In this document: positions 10,077-19,282 of the stretch, one piece after another
Layout of the letters: each line of letters begins with the position of its first letter
How positions within the stretch are numbered: position 1 is the first letter of the stretch
NCBI RefSeq assembly: GCF_005863245.1
Contig: NZ_VBUT01000002.1
Coordinates: 659,279-723,278, forward strand
Direction: 5' to 3'
Origin: Nocardia cyriacigeorgica
GTDB taxonomy: Bacteria > Actinomycetota > Actinomycetes > Mycobacteriales > Mycobacteriaceae
DNA: 64,000 nt
Notes under the pieces: generated by a model
Databases searched by the model: none
What the model was told of the DNA's origin: nothing
Seen by the model: the letters and a program-made list of their open reading frames with translations, nothing else
Translations under genes and position numbers: made by a program

Positions 10077-10634
10077 ATGGGTGAGCACAAGCAACGCATG
10101 CTGGCCGGTGAGCTCTACCGGGACAACGATCCCGAACTGGTGGCCGAACGGCGGCGGGCGCAGACCCTCTGCGACGAGTTCAACCGCACCGGACCCGCGG
10201 AGACCGACCGCCGCGACGCGGTGCTCCGGCAGCTGCTCGGAAAGCTCGGCGAGGGTTCCTGGATCATGCCGCGATTCCAATGCGATTACGGCTACCTCAT
10301 CGAGATCGGCGCCAACAGTTTCCTCAACTACGACGCGATCCTGCTGGACTGCGCGCCCATCACCATCGGCGACGACGTCTCCATCGGGCCGCGCTGTCAG
10401 TTGCTGACGGCCCTGCATCCGATGGAGGACCACGAGCGGCGCAGGCAGCGATGGGAGTCGGCCGCGCCCATCGTCATCGGGAACAACGTCTGGTTCGGCG
10501 GCGGGGTGATCGTCTGCCCTGGCGTCACTGTCGGCGACGACACGGTGGTCGGCGCGGGCAGCGTGGTCACTCGCGATCTGCCGTCCCGGGTCTTCGCGGC
10601 GGGCAACCCGGCGCGGGTCATCCGGCAACTCTGA
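10077..10634 (+). CDS. Sugar O-acetyltransferase, left-handed beta-helix family (Maa/NodL-like)
   Basis: A 185-residue acetyl-CoA-dependent acetyltransferase. The N-terminal mac domain is MLAGELYRDNDPELVAERRR. The hexapeptide-repeat helix includes FLNYDAILLDCAPITIGDDV, the catalytic-histidine region TALHPMEDHERR, and the C-terminal NVWFGGGVIVCPGVTVGDDT. These are typical of maltose/galactoside acetyltransferases, which act in the cytosol on sugars of uncertain identity. ATG 10077 has the purine stretch GGGGCGA just upstream; the longer frame from 10020 is not credible. It is transcribed ahead of ppc, with a 108-bp gap and divergent from the kinase gene. Confidence 0.92.
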   Translation: MGEHKQRMLAGELYRDNDPELVAERRRAQTLCDEFNRTGPAETDRRDAVLRQLLGKLGEGSWIMPRFQCDYGYLIEIGANSFLNYDAILLDCAPITIGDDVSIGPRCQLLTALHPMEDHERRRQRWESAAPIVIGNNVWFGGGVIVCPGVTVGDDTVVGAGSVVTRDLPSRVFAAGNPARVIRQL

Positions 10635-10742
10635 GAACCCGCCGGTAACGGGCGCGCGAGCCCGCGCCGCAGCGTCTCGCCCCGCCCGACGCACCGCCCG
10701 ACCGAGCAGATGTTCGGCAATCTCCGGCAGTACTGTCGGACC

Positions 10743-13598
10743 ATGACCGAACCGCGGATCGAGACCGAGCAGGACGCGACCCGGCCGCTGCGCGAGGACA
10801 TCCGATTCCTCGGCGGTGTTCTCGGCGACACCATCCGGGATCACGAAGGCCCCGAGGTGTTCGACCTCATCGAACGGGTCCGCGTCGAGGCGTTCCGTGT
10901 GCGCCGGGAGGAGGTCGGGCGCAGCGCCGTCGCCGACATGCTCGACGGGGTCGACATCGATGTGGCGCTGCCGCTGATCCGGGCCTTCAGCTATTTCGTC
11001 CTGCTGGCCAATCTCGCCGAGGATCTGCAACGCGACCGGCGCCGCGCCGCGCACGAGGCGGCGGGGGAGCCGCCGCAGGATTCGTCGCTGGCGGCTACCT
11101 ACCGCAAACTCGACGCGGCGGCGCTGCCCGCATCGAAGGTCGCCGATCTGCTCACCGACGCGCTGGTTTCGCCGGTGATCACCGCGCATCCCACCGAGAC
11201 CAGGCGCCGCACGGTGTTCGATGTGCAGAGCCGGATCACCGAACTGATGCGCAGGCGTCAGCACTACCCGGAACGTGACCGCGCGGGCCTCGAACTCGAG
11301 ATCCGCCGTCAGGTCCTCACGCTGTGGCGCACAGCCCTGATCCGGTTGGCGCGCTTGCGGATTCAGGACGAGATCGCGGTGGGGCTGCGCTACTACGAGC
11401 TCACCCTCTTCGATGTGATTCCGGCGATCAACGCCGAGGTGCGCGCGGCGCTGCGCTCGCGCTGGCCCGAGGCCGACCTGCTGCCGAAGCCGATCCTGCG
11501 CCCCGGCTCCTGGATCGGCGGTGACCGCGACGGCAACCCGTACGTCACCGCCGACGTGGTGCGCACCGCGGCCGGGCAGGCGGCGGGCGTGGCGTTCGGC
11601 CGGTACCTGCGGGAACTGGTGGAGCTGGAGAAGACGCTGTCGCAGTCCGGCCGGCTGGTGCAGGTCGGCGAGACGGTATCGGAGCTGGCTGCCGCCGGCT
11701 ACGCCGACCCCTCGATCCACGCCGACGAACCGTATCGCCGTGCGCTGCACCGTATCCGGGAGCGCTTGACCACCACGGCGGAGGAGTCGCTCGGCGTTCC
11801 TTTGCGCTCGACCGGTGTCGCCGCGCTCGGAGTGGGAGCTGGTATCGGCGTAGGCCTCGTCCCCGGTGCGCTGCCCGGCGGCGCGCCCGACGCGACCGCG
11901 ACCGGAACCCAGACCGCGCCCGCCTATCCCGACCCGCAATCGCTGCTCGACGATCTCGACGCCATCGACGCCTCCCTGCGCGCCTCCGGCGACGGCCTGC
12001 TCGCCGACGACCGCCTGGCCGCGCTGCGCCACGCGGTGGAAACCTTCGGCTTCCACCTCCAGGGCCTGGACATGCGGCAGAACTCCGAGGTGCACGAACA
12101 AGTCGTGGCCGAACTGCTGGCCTGGGCGGGCGTGCACCCGGACTACGCGAGTCTGCCGGAGCCCGAACGGGTGCGGATCCTGGCGGCGGAACTGAGCACC
12201 CGCCGTCCGCTGCTCGGCCCGCACGCGCGGCTGAGCGAGCTCGCGACCAAGGAACTCGATATCGTGCGCGCCGCGGCCGACGTGGTCGCGACCTTCGGTG
12301 AACCCGCCATCCCGAACTACATCATCAGCATGTGCACCTCGGTGAGCGACATGCTCGAGGCGGCGCTGCTGTTGAAGGAGGGTGGGCTGCTCGATCCGGG
12401 CGCGCCCGGCGGATCGCCGAGTTGCGCGGCCGGGATCGTGCCGTTGTTCGAGACGATCGAGGATCTCAGGGCGGGCGCGGCGACCTTGGCGGCGGCGCTG
12501 GAGGTGCCGGTGTACCGAGACCTGGTGGCGGCCAAGGGGATGCGCCAGGAAGTGATGCTCGGCTACTCCGATTCCAACAAGGACGGCGGCTATCTGGCCG
12601 CGAACTGGGCGCTGTACCGGGCCGAACTGGATCTGGTGGAGGTGGCGCGCAAGACCGGCATCCGGTTGCGGCTGTTCCACGGCCGCGGCGGTACGGTCGG
12701 CCGCGGCGGCGGCCGCAGCTACGACGCCATCCTGGCTCAGCCCGCCGGCGCGGTGCACGGGTCGTTGCGGCTCACCGAACAGGGCGAGGTGATCGCGGCC
12801 AAATACGCCGAATCCGGTTCGGCGCACCGGAATCTGGAGTCGCTGATCGCAGGCACCCTGGAGTCGACGCTGCTGGACGTGGAGGGCCTCGGCGCCGACG
12901 CCGAACCGTCCTACCAGCTGATGGACGAGCTGGCCGCACGGGCGCGCGCCGCGTATGCCCGGTTGGTCCACGACACACCGGGATTCGTCGAATACTTCCG
13001 CCAATCGACCCCGGTCGCCGAGGTCGGTGACCTGAACATCGGCAGCAGACCGGCCTCGCGCAAGCCCACAAACTCGGTCGCCGATCTGCGCGCCATCCCG
13101 TGGGTGATGTCGTGGAGTCAGGCGCGGGTGATGCTGCCCGGCTGGTACGGCACCGGCACCGCGCTCGAGGACTGGGTCGGCGACGAACCGCAGCGGATGG
13201 CGACCCTCGCCGATCTGTACCGGCGCTGGCCGTTCTTCCGTACCGTGCTGTCGAACCTGGCGCAGGTGATGGCCAAGAGCGATCTCGCCATCGCGGCTCG
13301 CTACGCCGAACTGGTCGAGGATCAGGCGCTGCGCGAGCAGATCTTCGGCATGATCAGCGACGAGCACGCCCGCACCATCCGCATGCACGCCGCCATCACC
13401 GGCAACGATCACCTGCTCTCGGACAACCCGTCATTGGCCGAATCCATCCACAACCGCTTCCCCTATCTGGAACCGCTCAACCAGATGCAGGTGGAGCTGC
13501 TGCGACGTTTGCGGGCAGGCGACGATTCGGAACTGGTGAAGCGCGGAATCCTGCTCACCATGAACGGCCTGGCCACCGCATTGCGCAACTCCGGGTAG
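10743..13598 (+). CDS. ppc: Phosphoenolpyruvate carboxylase
   Basis: A 951-residue enzyme making oxaloacetate from PEP and bicarbonate, the anaplerotic entry to the TCA cycle. Visible motifs in order: [15 protein letters not shown] (catalytic His), [46 protein letters not shown], and the C-terminal [12 protein letters not shown] (the family usually ends NTG). Between the N-terminal barrel and [12 protein letters not shown] there is a Gly/Ala-rich insertion (about residues 357-396) that standard enzymes lack. ATG 10743 is preferred over the upstream ATG at 10710. A hairpin terminator lies just past the stop. It appears active, as all catalytic residues I can check are present. Confidence 0.96.
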   Translation: MTEPRIETEQDATRPLREDIRFLGGVLGDTIRDHEGPEVFDLIERVRVEAFRVRREEVGRSAVADMLDGVDIDVALPLIRAFSYFVLLANLAEDLQRDRRRAAHEAAGEPPQDSSLAATYRKLDAAALPASKVADLLTDALVSPVITAHPTETRRRTVFDVQSRITELMRRRQHYPERDRAGLELEIRRQVLTLWRTALIRLARLRIQDEIAVGLRYYELTLFDVIPAINAEVRAALRSRWPEADLLPKPILRPGSWIGGDRDGNPYVTADVVRTAAGQAAGVAFGRYLRELVELEKTLSQSGRLVQVGETVSELAAAGYADPSIHADEPYRRALHRIRERLTTTAEESLGVPLRSTGVAALGVGAGIGVGLVPGALPGGAPDATATGTQTAPAYPDPQSLLDDLDAIDASLRASGDGLLADDRLAALRHAVETFGFHLQGLDMRQNSEVHEQVVAELLAWAGVHPDYASLPEPERVRILAAELSTRRPLLGPHARLSELATKELDIVRAAADVVATFGEPAIPNYIISMCTSVSDMLEAALLLKEGGLLDPGAPGGSPSCAAGIVPLFETIEDLRAGAATLAAALEVPVYRDLVAAKGMRQEVMLGYSDSNKDGGYLAANWALYRAELDLVEVARKTGIRLRLFHGRGGTVGRGGGRSYDAILAQPAGAVHGSLRLTEQGEVIAAKYAESGSAHRNLESLIAGTLESTLLDVEGLGADAEPSYQLMDELAARARAAYARLVHDTPGFVEYFRQSTPVAEVGDLNIGSRPASRKPTNSVADLRAIPWVMSWSQARVMLPGWYGTGTALEDWVGDEPQRMATLADLYRRWPFFRTVLSNLAQVMAKSDLAIAARYAELVEDQALREQIFGMISDEHARTIRMHAAITGNDHLLSDNPSLAESIHNRFPYLEPLNQMQVELLRRLRAGDDSELVKRGILLTMNGLATALRNSG

Positions 13599-13608
13599 CG
13601 ACCGCGGC

Positions 13609-13635
13609 GTGAACTGTTGCGGGGCAACGGTTCAC
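13609..13635. terminator. Bidirectional hairpin between ppc and the TetR gene
   Basis: GTGAACTGTTGC pairs with GCAACGGTTCAC around GGG: a 12-bp stem with one G-T wobble, in the 47-bp gap between two converging genes. Confidence 0.75.
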
Positions 13636-13645
13636 GTTCGGGTGA

Positions 13646-14287
13646 TCAGCCGGCGGCACCGGATGGGCCGATCAACGCGGCGATCATGCGGCGCATCTGC
13701 GGCCCCGGATCCTCGTCGGCCCGCGGTGCGCCGAGGCGATGCATGATCACGCCTTCGAGGTAGTCCACCACCGGAGTCGTGACCGCGGCGTCCGCACCGA
13801 GGCCGCCCAGCATGGTGCCCGCCCACTCGGTGAGCCGCAGGTGCCCGCGGCGCAGGGACTCCAGCAGTGCCGGTGCGGTCTGCGCCTCCAGGAACAGCGC
13901 GTAGCGGGCCAGGGTGCGGGTGCGGTCGGTGGTGACCGCGTGCACCACGAAGCGCGTCAGGTCCGCGGCCAGGGCGTCGACCGTGTCGGGCGTGGGCGCA
14001 TCGCTCAGGGCGGCCCAGTCGGCGTAGTCGCGCTGTTCGAGCCGTTCGGTGACGCCGATGAGTAGCGCTTCGCGGGTGCGGAAGTAGTTCGAGGTGGTTC
14101 CGGTCGGCACCGCCGCCGCCTCGTCCACGGCGCGGTGGGTGAGCGCGCGCGGGCCGCGGGTGCCGAGCACCTCGATCGCGGCGTCGAGGACCAGCTCGCG
14201 CTTGCTCGATGCCGAGCGGCCCGCGGATGCCTTCGCCCCGCTCGGTGTGTTCCCGGCCACCAGAGGTTTCTCTTCCACCCGATCCAT
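13646..14287 (-). CDS. TetR-family repressor
   Basis: A 213-residue regulator. After a 28-residue Ser/Ala-rich head, the N-terminal DNA-binding domain reads RELVLDAAIEVLGTRGPRAL, THRAVDEAAAVPTGTTSNYF, RTREALL, a standard TetR helix-turn-helix. The C-terminal ligand domain is helical and unassigned. ATG 14287 is the only sensible start. The gene is divergent from an FAD monooxygenase with just 44 bp between them, and that gap contains two palindromes likely to be its operator, so it probably represses both genes until an aromatic or similar substrate binds. Confidence 0.92.
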   Translation of the reverse strand: MDRVEEKPLVAGNTPSGAKASAGRSASSKRELVLDAAIEVLGTRGPRALTHRAVDEAAAVPTGTTSNYFRTREALLIGVTERLEQRDYADWAALSDAPTPDTVDALAADLTRFVVHAVTTDRTRTLARYALFLEAQTAPALLESLRRGHLRLTEWAGTMLGGLGADAAVTTPVVDYLEGVIMHRLGAPRADEDPGPQMRRMIAALIGPSGAAG

Positions 14288-14288
14288 A

Positions 14289-14320
14289 CTACATTTGTAG
14301 TGACGTTACTACGGATGTAG
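14289..14320. promoter_or_regulatory. Tandem palindromic operator of the TetR/monooxygenase pair
   Basis: CTACATTTGTAG (14289-14300; perfect 5-bp arms) and CTACGGATGTAG (14309-14320; 4-bp arms) are spaced 20 bp centre to centre, so both dyads face the same side of the helix. They fill most of the 44-bp divergent gap, next to the GGAGGG ribosome site of the monooxygenase, as expected for TetR-type operators. Confidence 0.75.
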
Positions 14321-14331
14321 TGGAGGGTTCG

Positions 14332-15492
14332 ATGGCGGGGACAACACACGACGGACAGCGCGCGATCATCGTCGGCGCCGGAATCGGTGGTCTGGCGACC
14401 GCCATCGCGCTGGCCCGGCGCGGCTGGCAGGTGCAGATCCTCGAACGCTCCGCCGAGATCGGTGAGGCCGGATCGGGTCTGACGGTGTGGGCCAACGGCC
14501 TGCGCGCTCTCGATGTGCTCGGCGTCGGTGCCCAGGTCCGCGAGCGGGCCATGGCCGACACCGACGCCGGGATCCGCGACCCGGGCGGGCGCTGGCTGAC
14601 CCGCACCGACACCGACGCATTGGCCCGCCGCTTCGGTGAGGTCGTGATGATCCCGCGCACCGACCTGTTCGAGATCCTGCGCGGCGCGCTGCCGCCGGGT
14701 TCGGTGCGGCTCGGCTGCGCCGTAACCGGGGTCGAACATGTCGATGACGGCGTCGAGGTGGCCCACAGCGGTGGCGTTGCCACGGGCGATCTCGTCGTCG
14801 GGGCCGACGGGATTCACAGCGCGGTTCGGCAATCGGTGTTCTGCGGCGCGCCCGCACCGCGCTACGCCGGATACACCGCCTGGCGGATGATCACCGCGCA
14901 TCCGGTGCCCGCGCTGCATGACGGCGGCCAGGCCTGGGGGCGCGGTGAACGATTCGGCGTCATCGCCCTGCCCGACGACCGGGTGTACATGTTCGGCGTC
15001 GCCGATTCGGCGCCGGGATTGCGCGGTCCGGACGGCGAATACGCCGAAGTGAGAAGGCGTTTCGCCACCTGGCACGATCCGATCCCCGCCCTGCTGGATG
15101 CCGTCGACCCGGCTGCGGTGCTGCGCCACGACATCTACGAACTGCCCCCGCTGTCGAGCTATGTCCTCGGCCGCATCGCGCTGCTCGGCGACGCGGCGCA
15201 CGCGATGACTCCGAATATGGGTCAGGGCGCCAACCAAGGCCTCGAAGACGCCGTCACCCTCGCGGCTCTTCTCGACCGGATCGATTCCGTGCCTGCGGCC
15301 CTGGCGGAATACGACCGGGTCCGTCGCCCACGCACCCAGGACATCGCCCGCCGCTCGCACCGCATCGGTGTCCTCGCGCAATTGTCCTCGGCACCGGCGG
15401 TGTTCCTCCGCGACACGGTCCTGCGGCTGACCCCCGGACGCGCGATGCTCGGTTCATTCGCGCCCGCGCTCACCTGGCAACCGCCGGCGTGA
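14332..15492 (+). CDS. FAD-dependent aromatic-ring monooxygenase
   Basis: This 386-residue class A flavoprotein monooxygenase has the N-terminal Rossmann motif IIVGAGIGGLATAIALARRGW, a DG-type middle motif (VVGADGIHSAVRQ, about 160) and the FAD ribose motif GDAAHAMTPNMGQGANQGLE (about 287-306). Such enzymes hydroxylate phenols and other rings with NAD(P)H and O2 (salicylate, 3-hydroxybenzoate and kynurenine hydroxylase relatives). The start at 14332 is set by GGAGGG at 14322-14327. It is probably controlled by the divergent TetR. Its last 39 bp overlap the 3' end of the convergent WYL-regulator gene, so both C-termini are read from opposite strands of the same DNA. Confidence 0.93.
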   Translation: MAGTTHDGQRAIIVGAGIGGLATAIALARRGWQVQILERSAEIGEAGSGLTVWANGLRALDVLGVGAQVRERAMADTDAGIRDPGGRWLTRTDTDALARRFGEVVMIPRTDLFEILRGALPPGSVRLGCAVTGVEHVDDGVEVAHSGGVATGDLVVGADGIHSAVRQSVFCGAPAPRYAGYTAWRMITAHPVPALHDGGQAWGRGERFGVIALPDDRVYMFGVADSAPGLRGPDGEYAEVRRRFATWHDPIPALLDAVDPAAVLRHDIYELPPLSSYVLGRIALLGDAAHAMTPNMGQGANQGLEDAVTLAALLDRIDSVPAALAEYDRVRRPRTQDIARRSHRIGVLAQLSSAPAVFLRDTVLRLTPGRAMLGSFAPALTWQPPA

Positions 15493-16467
15493 GTTCGTCG
15501 GCTGCCCGTACAGCGCGTGCATCGCTGAAGCCGTCGCGGCGAAGCGGGCGCGTAACTCGGGTGGATCGAGCACCTCGGCGAACTCCCCGAGCGGGAGCAG
15601 CCCGGTGACCAGCACGTCCCAGGATTCGGACGGCACCGTCAGCTCCAGCCAGCCGTCCGCGTCGGGTGGACCGGCCGACGCCATCGCCTCGGCGACGACG
15701 GCAGGATCGTTCATCAAGCGCAGCAGGCTCAGGTGGGTGCGCTTGATCCGGCAGCGGGCTCGGACCCGCAATATCGACCGGGCGAATTCGCCCGCAGAAT
15801 CGGCCCAATGCGCGGCTAGATCGAAATCGGCCGGGCGGTCGAAGGTTTCGCCGTTCGGTGTGGCCGAGGCAATGCGTCCGACGCGATAGGACCGCACCGC
15901 ATCACCGTCGCGGGCCACCAGATACCAGGTGCCCGCCTTCAACACGAGCCCGAGCGGATCCAGCGTGCGGTCGACGGTGCGGTCCTTGCGGGCATAGCGC
16001 ACCGCCAGCCTGCGGTCGTGCCAGAGCGCGTCGGCGACGGTGGCGAGGGTGGGCGTGTCCTCGGGCCGGTGGAACCAGCCGGGGGCGTCGATGTGCACGC
16101 GATCGGCGATGCGGGTGGCGCGCCCGCGCAGTTCCGGCGGCAGCGCGGCGAGCACCTTGAGCTGCGCGGTCGCCAGCACCGTGCCCAATCCGAGATCGGC
16201 TGCGGCGCCCGGCAGCCCCGCCAGCAGTACCGCGTCGGCTTCGTCGCTGGTCAGGCCGGTGAGCCGGGTTCGGTAGCCGTCGACCAGCTCGACCCCGCCC
16301 GCCCGTCCTGGCTCGGTGTATACCGGCACACCCGCGGCCGACAGCGCCTCGATATCGCGGTACACCGTGCGCACCGAGACCTCCAGTTCACCGGCCAGCT
16401 GCGCCGCCGTGGACCGGCCCCGCGTTTGCAGCAGCAACAGCAACTGCACCAATCGACTCGCCCGCAC
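15454..16467 (-). CDS. YafY-type transcriptional regulator (HTH + WYL domain)
   Basis: A 337-residue regulator. The DeoR-like HTH is at residues 1-60 (LVQLLLLLQTRGRSTAAQLA, then VSVRTVYRDIEALSAAGVPV) and the WYL sensor domain in the middle (RRLAVRYARKDRTVDRTLDP, GLVLKAGTWYLVARDG). WYL domains bind small ligands or nucleic acid. The start is GTG 16467. It is divergent from the PPOX gene across a 62-bp gap containing TGACA-N5-TGTCA, a typical operator for this family. The 3' end overlaps the monooxygenase gene by 39 bp. Confidence 0.92.
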   Translation of the reverse strand: MRASRLVQLLLLLQTRGRSTAAQLAGELEVSVRTVYRDIEALSAAGVPVYTEPGRAGGVELVDGYRTRLTGLTSDEADAVLLAGLPGAAADLGLGTVLATAQLKVLAALPPELRGRATRIADRVHIDAPGWFHRPEDTPTLATVADALWHDRRLAVRYARKDRTVDRTLDPLGLVLKAGTWYLVARDGDAVRSYRVGRIASATPNGETFDRPADFDLAAHWADSAGEFARSILRVRARCRIKRTHLSLLRLMNDPAVVAEAMASAGPPDADGWLELTVPSESWDVLVTGLLPLGEFAEVLDPPELRARFAATASAMHALYGQPTNSRRRLPGERGRE

Positions 16468-16491
16468 ACTCCGAAGCCTAGTGGAAAACCT

Positions 16492-16506
16492 TGACAGAAG
16501 ATGTCA
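16492..16506. promoter_or_regulatory. Inverted repeat TGACA-N5-TGTCA between the WYL and PPOX genes
   Basis: A perfect 5-bp-arm dyad lies 24 bp before the PPOX start. Its left arm is part of TTGACA (16491-16496), which would serve as the -35 box, so a bound repressor would block RNA polymerase. Dyads of this shape are common before genes paired with YafY/WYL regulators. Confidence 0.65.
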
Positions 16507-16529
16507 GCAATAGCTCGTACCGTCGGGAT

Positions 16530-17021
16530 ATGACCACTTGGAGCCAGTTCACCGAAGAAGCGCCACGGATCTCCGCGATCTTCCTGCGCCGGCACAAGGC
16601 CACCGGCAACCTCTGCATGCTCGGCACGCTCCGCTCCGACGGCTTCCCGCGGATCAGTCCGGTCGAGCCGATGATCTTCGAGGATCAGTTGGTGATCGTT
16701 GGCATGCCGGACACCACGAAGTTCAAGGACCTGGCCCGCGATCCGCGGTTCTGCCTGCACACCGCCACCGTCGACACCAATGTCTCCGACGGCGATGCCA
16801 AACTCTTCGGCCGCGTCACCGATATCACCGACCGCGCGGTGCACGCCCGATTCGCGCAGAAGCTGTTCGACGACAGCGGTTTCGACCTCCGCGATCAGGA
16901 GTTCGATCACTTCTTCGTCGCCGATCTGACGACCGCGTCGTCGGTCGAGGTCGTCGACGATCGCCTCGAGATCACCATCTGGAAGCCGGGCGAAGGGGAG
17001 CGCGTCGTGCACAAGGACTGA
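16530..17021 (+). CDS. PPOX-class flavin-binding split-barrel protein
   Basis: This 163-residue protein resembles pyridoxamine 5'-phosphate oxidase: GNLCMLGTLRSDGFPRISPV (about 29-48), EDQLVIVGMPDTTKFKDLAR (the phosphate/flavin-binding segment), and PRFCLHTATVD. The fold binds FMN or F420; in actinobacteria many members are F420-dependent reductases or haem oxygenase-like. ATG 16530 is preferred to an in-frame ATG at 16491 that would overlap the presumed promoter. It is divergent from a WYL regulator that probably controls it. Confidence 0.85.
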   Translation: MTTWSQFTEEAPRISAIFLRRHKATGNLCMLGTLRSDGFPRISPVEPMIFEDQLVIVGMPDTTKFKDLARDPRFCLHTATVDTNVSDGDAKLFGRVTDITDRAVHARFAQKLFDDSGFDLRDQEFDHFFVADLTTASSVEVVDDRLEITIWKPGEGERVVHKD

Positions 17022-17090
17022 GTGCCACACCCTGTTCGGTCGAAGCCCGGCCCGCCGGCACGCGTCGGCGTAGGCTTCGCCGCGTAGCCA

Positions 17091-17999
17091 GTGGCATCGC
17101 AGCTGGCGGGGGCAACGATCAAGGATGCTGCGCAATTGACTGACACCACATCGGTACTCGAGGTCACCCATCACACGGTCGACGGTGTGCGCTGCGCCGT
17201 CTACGACAGCGATCCCGGCGGGAGCGGGGAAGCGGTCGTGTTCGTGCACGGCAACCCCGGACCCATGGATGACTGGGCCGAACTGGCTCCCGCGATCGCC
17301 CGGTTCGCACGGGTGATCGCCATGGATATGCCGGGATTCGGGCAGTCGGAGCGTCCGGCGTCGTTCGATCACAGCGTGGTCGGGCACGCCCGGTTCCTCG
17401 GCCTGCTGCTCGACCGGCTCGGCGTCGACCGGGTGCATCTGGTGCTGCACGATTTCGGCGGGCCCTGGGGTATGCGGTGGATGCTGGACCATCCCGAGAA
17501 ACTGGCGAGCCTGTCGGTGATCAACTGCGGCGTCCTCGACGGCTACCGCTGGCACCGGTACGCCAAGATCTGGCAGACCCCGGTCCTCGGTGAGCTGTTC
17601 CAGCTGATGAGCAGCCCCCGCGCCATGCGGATCGCGCTCAGCCGCGACAATCCCCGCCCGATCCCGCGCAGCTACGTCGAGCGGGTGGCCCGCTACTCGG
17701 ATTGGGCGCACAAGCGGGCCGTGTTGCGGCTCTACCGCAATTCGCGCGATCCCAGCGGCGCCTTCCCGGAGAAGGACTCGGGCCTCGCGGCCGAGGGTCT
17801 GCCGGTCTGCGTGATCTGGGGCGACGGCGACCCCTACATTCCGGTGCGCTTCGCCGCCCAGCAGCGGGCCTTCTTCCCCGACGCCGAGATCCACATCCTG
17901 GAAGGTCTCGGGCACTGGCCGTTCGTCGACGACCCGCAGGCCGTGCTCACCCCGCTCGAGGCGTTTCTCCGCAAACACGTCGGCGCGGCGCCCGAGTAG
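17091..17999 (+). CDS. Alpha/beta hydrolase, haloalkane dehalogenase-like
   Basis: This is a roughly 300-residue hydrolase. Motifs are VVFVHGNPGPMDDW (oxyanion hole), LVLHDFGGPWGMRW with aspartate at the nucleophile elbow (HDFGG, as in haloalkane dehalogenases and epoxide hydrolases rather than G-x-S-x-G), VIWGDGDPYIPV, and LEGLGHWPFVDDP (catalytic His). Asp as nucleophile points to dehalogenase or epoxide hydrolase chemistry; the substrate is unknown. GTG 17091 has no good ribosome site, whereas TTG 17136 has AAGGA ten bases upstream, so the true protein may begin at L-TDTTSVLEV. It ends 3 bp from the converging sigma-factor gene. Confidence 0.85.
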   Translation: MASQLAGATIKDAAQLTDTTSVLEVTHHTVDGVRCAVYDSDPGGSGEAVVFVHGNPGPMDDWAELAPAIARFARVIAMDMPGFGQSERPASFDHSVVGHARFLGLLLDRLGVDRVHLVLHDFGGPWGMRWMLDHPEKLASLSVINCGVLDGYRWHRYAKIWQTPVLGELFQLMSSPRAMRIALSRDNPRPIPRSYVERVARYSDWAHKRAVLRLYRNSRDPSGAFPEKDSGLAAEGLPVCVIWGDGDPYIPVRFAAQQRAFFPDAEIHILEGLGHWPFVDDPQAVLTPLEAFLRKHVGAAPE

Positions 18000-18002
18000 G
18001 TG

Positions 18003-19280
18003 TCACCGCCCGGGATCCGGCCGCGGAGATAGCTCCTCGCGGCGGCGGATCAGGTAGCGACGTTCGGCCTCGTTGGTCGTGTGGCGGATGGCGTCGTCGT
18101 AGGCGGTGTGCGCCTCGGCGGTTCGGCCGAGACGGCGCAGTAGATCCGCGCGGACGGCGTGGAACAGGTGGTAGTCCGCGAGCGGCAGATCCTCGATGAG
18201 CGCCAGCGCGGTGGCCGGGCCCTCGGTTTCGGCGACGGCCACCGCCCGATTGAGCGCGACGACCGGGCTCGGCGCAATCGTCATCAGCTGGTCGTAGAGC
18301 TGCACGATCTGCGCCCAATCGGTGGCGTCGGCGGTGGCGGCGTCGGTGTGCACGGCATGGATGGCGGCCTGGATCTGATACGGACCGGGAGTATTGCGGC
18401 GCAGGCATTCCCGGACCAGTGCGTGCCCCTCGGCGATGAGCGCCCGATCCCACCGGCGGCGATCCTGCTCGGCCAGAGCGATCGGTGTGCCGTCGGCGTC
18501 GGTGCGGGCAGGGCGGCGGGCCTCTGTGAGCAGCATGAGCGCAAGCAGGCCGAGCACTTCCGGGTCGTCCGGCAGTAATTCGCGCAGCACACGGCCCAGC
18601 CGTATCGCTTCCGCGCACAACTCGGCGCGCACCAATTCCGCACTGCCGGTGGCGGTGTGGCCCTCGGTGAAGATCAGATAGATCACCGCGAGCACCGAGT
18701 TCATCCGCTCCGGTAACTCGTCGGCGCCGGGCACCCGATACGGGATGTGGGCATCGCGAATCTTGTTCTTGGCCCGCACGATTCGCTGCGCCATGGTCGG
18801 CTCCGGCACCAGGAACGCACGCGCGATCTGGGCGGTGCTCAACCCGCCCAGCAGCCGCAAGGTCAAGGCCACCCGCGCGTTCATCGCGAGCGCCGGATGA
18901 CAGCAGGTGAAGATCAGCCGCAGCCGGTCATCGGGCACCGGCTGCGGCGGTGCCGGTTCCTCGTCCCGGACATGCACAAGTGCGGCCTCGGCATGCCGGT
19001 CCGCGCGCGAAGCCTCGCGGCGCAGCCGATCGATCGCCCGGTTGCGGGCGGTGGTGATGATCCAGCCGGGCGGGCTCGGCGGCAGCCCGTCCTCGGGCCA
19101 GCGTGCCACTGCCGCGGTGAACGCGTCCTGGACCGCGTCTTCGGCGAGGCCGATATCGCCGAAGACGCGGATCAGCGAGGCCACCGCACGGCCGTAGTTG
19201 TCGCGGAACACCTCCCGGATCTGCGCATCGGTCACCGGTGGCGCCGCACGGTCGTCGCGATCACGCTCGCCGGAGCGCAC
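18003..19280 (-). CDS. ECF sigma factor with C-terminal TPR-like extension (ECF42 type)
   Basis: This 425-residue sigma factor has region 2 (IREVFRDNYGRAVASLIRVF, LAEDAVQDAFTAAVARWP), region 4 (ALTLRLLGGLSTAQIARAFL) and a long helical C-terminal domain (ADYHLFHAVRADLLRRLGRT, about 375-395) as in the ECF42 group. That group is known to sit beside YCII/DGPF proteins, exactly as here. GTG 19280 is chosen because GAAGGG overlaps the end of the YCII gene 5 bases before it, implying translational coupling; GTG 19235 is the alternative. There is no anti-sigma gene nearby, consistent with ECF42, where the extension itself is needed for activity. Inducing signal unknown. Confidence 0.93.
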   Translation of the reverse strand: MRSGERDRDDRAAPPVTDAQIREVFRDNYGRAVASLIRVFGDIGLAEDAVQDAFTAAVARWPEDGLPPSPPGWIITTARNRAIDRLRREASRADRHAEAALVHVRDEEPAPPQPVPDDRLRLIFTCCHPALAMNARVALTLRLLGGLSTAQIARAFLVPEPTMAQRIVRAKNKIRDAHIPYRVPGADELPERMNSVLAVIYLIFTEGHTATGSAELVRAELCAEAIRLGRVLRELLPDDPEVLGLLALMLLTEARRPARTDADGTPIALAEQDRRRWDRALIAEGHALVRECLRRNTPGPYQIQAAIHAVHTDAATADATDWAQIVQLYDQLMTIAPSPVVALNRAVAVAETEGPATALALIEDLPLADYHLFHAVRADLLRRLGRTAEAHTAYDDAIRHTTNEAERRYLIRRREELSPRPDPGR

Positions 19281-19282
19281 CG

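Noticed and set aside
9915..13412. A 1165-codon open frame on the minus strand opposite ppc.
   Set aside because: It is the antisense shadow of ppc; the sense frame has all PEPC motifs, while this one is Arg/Gly/His-rich and has no recognisable domain.
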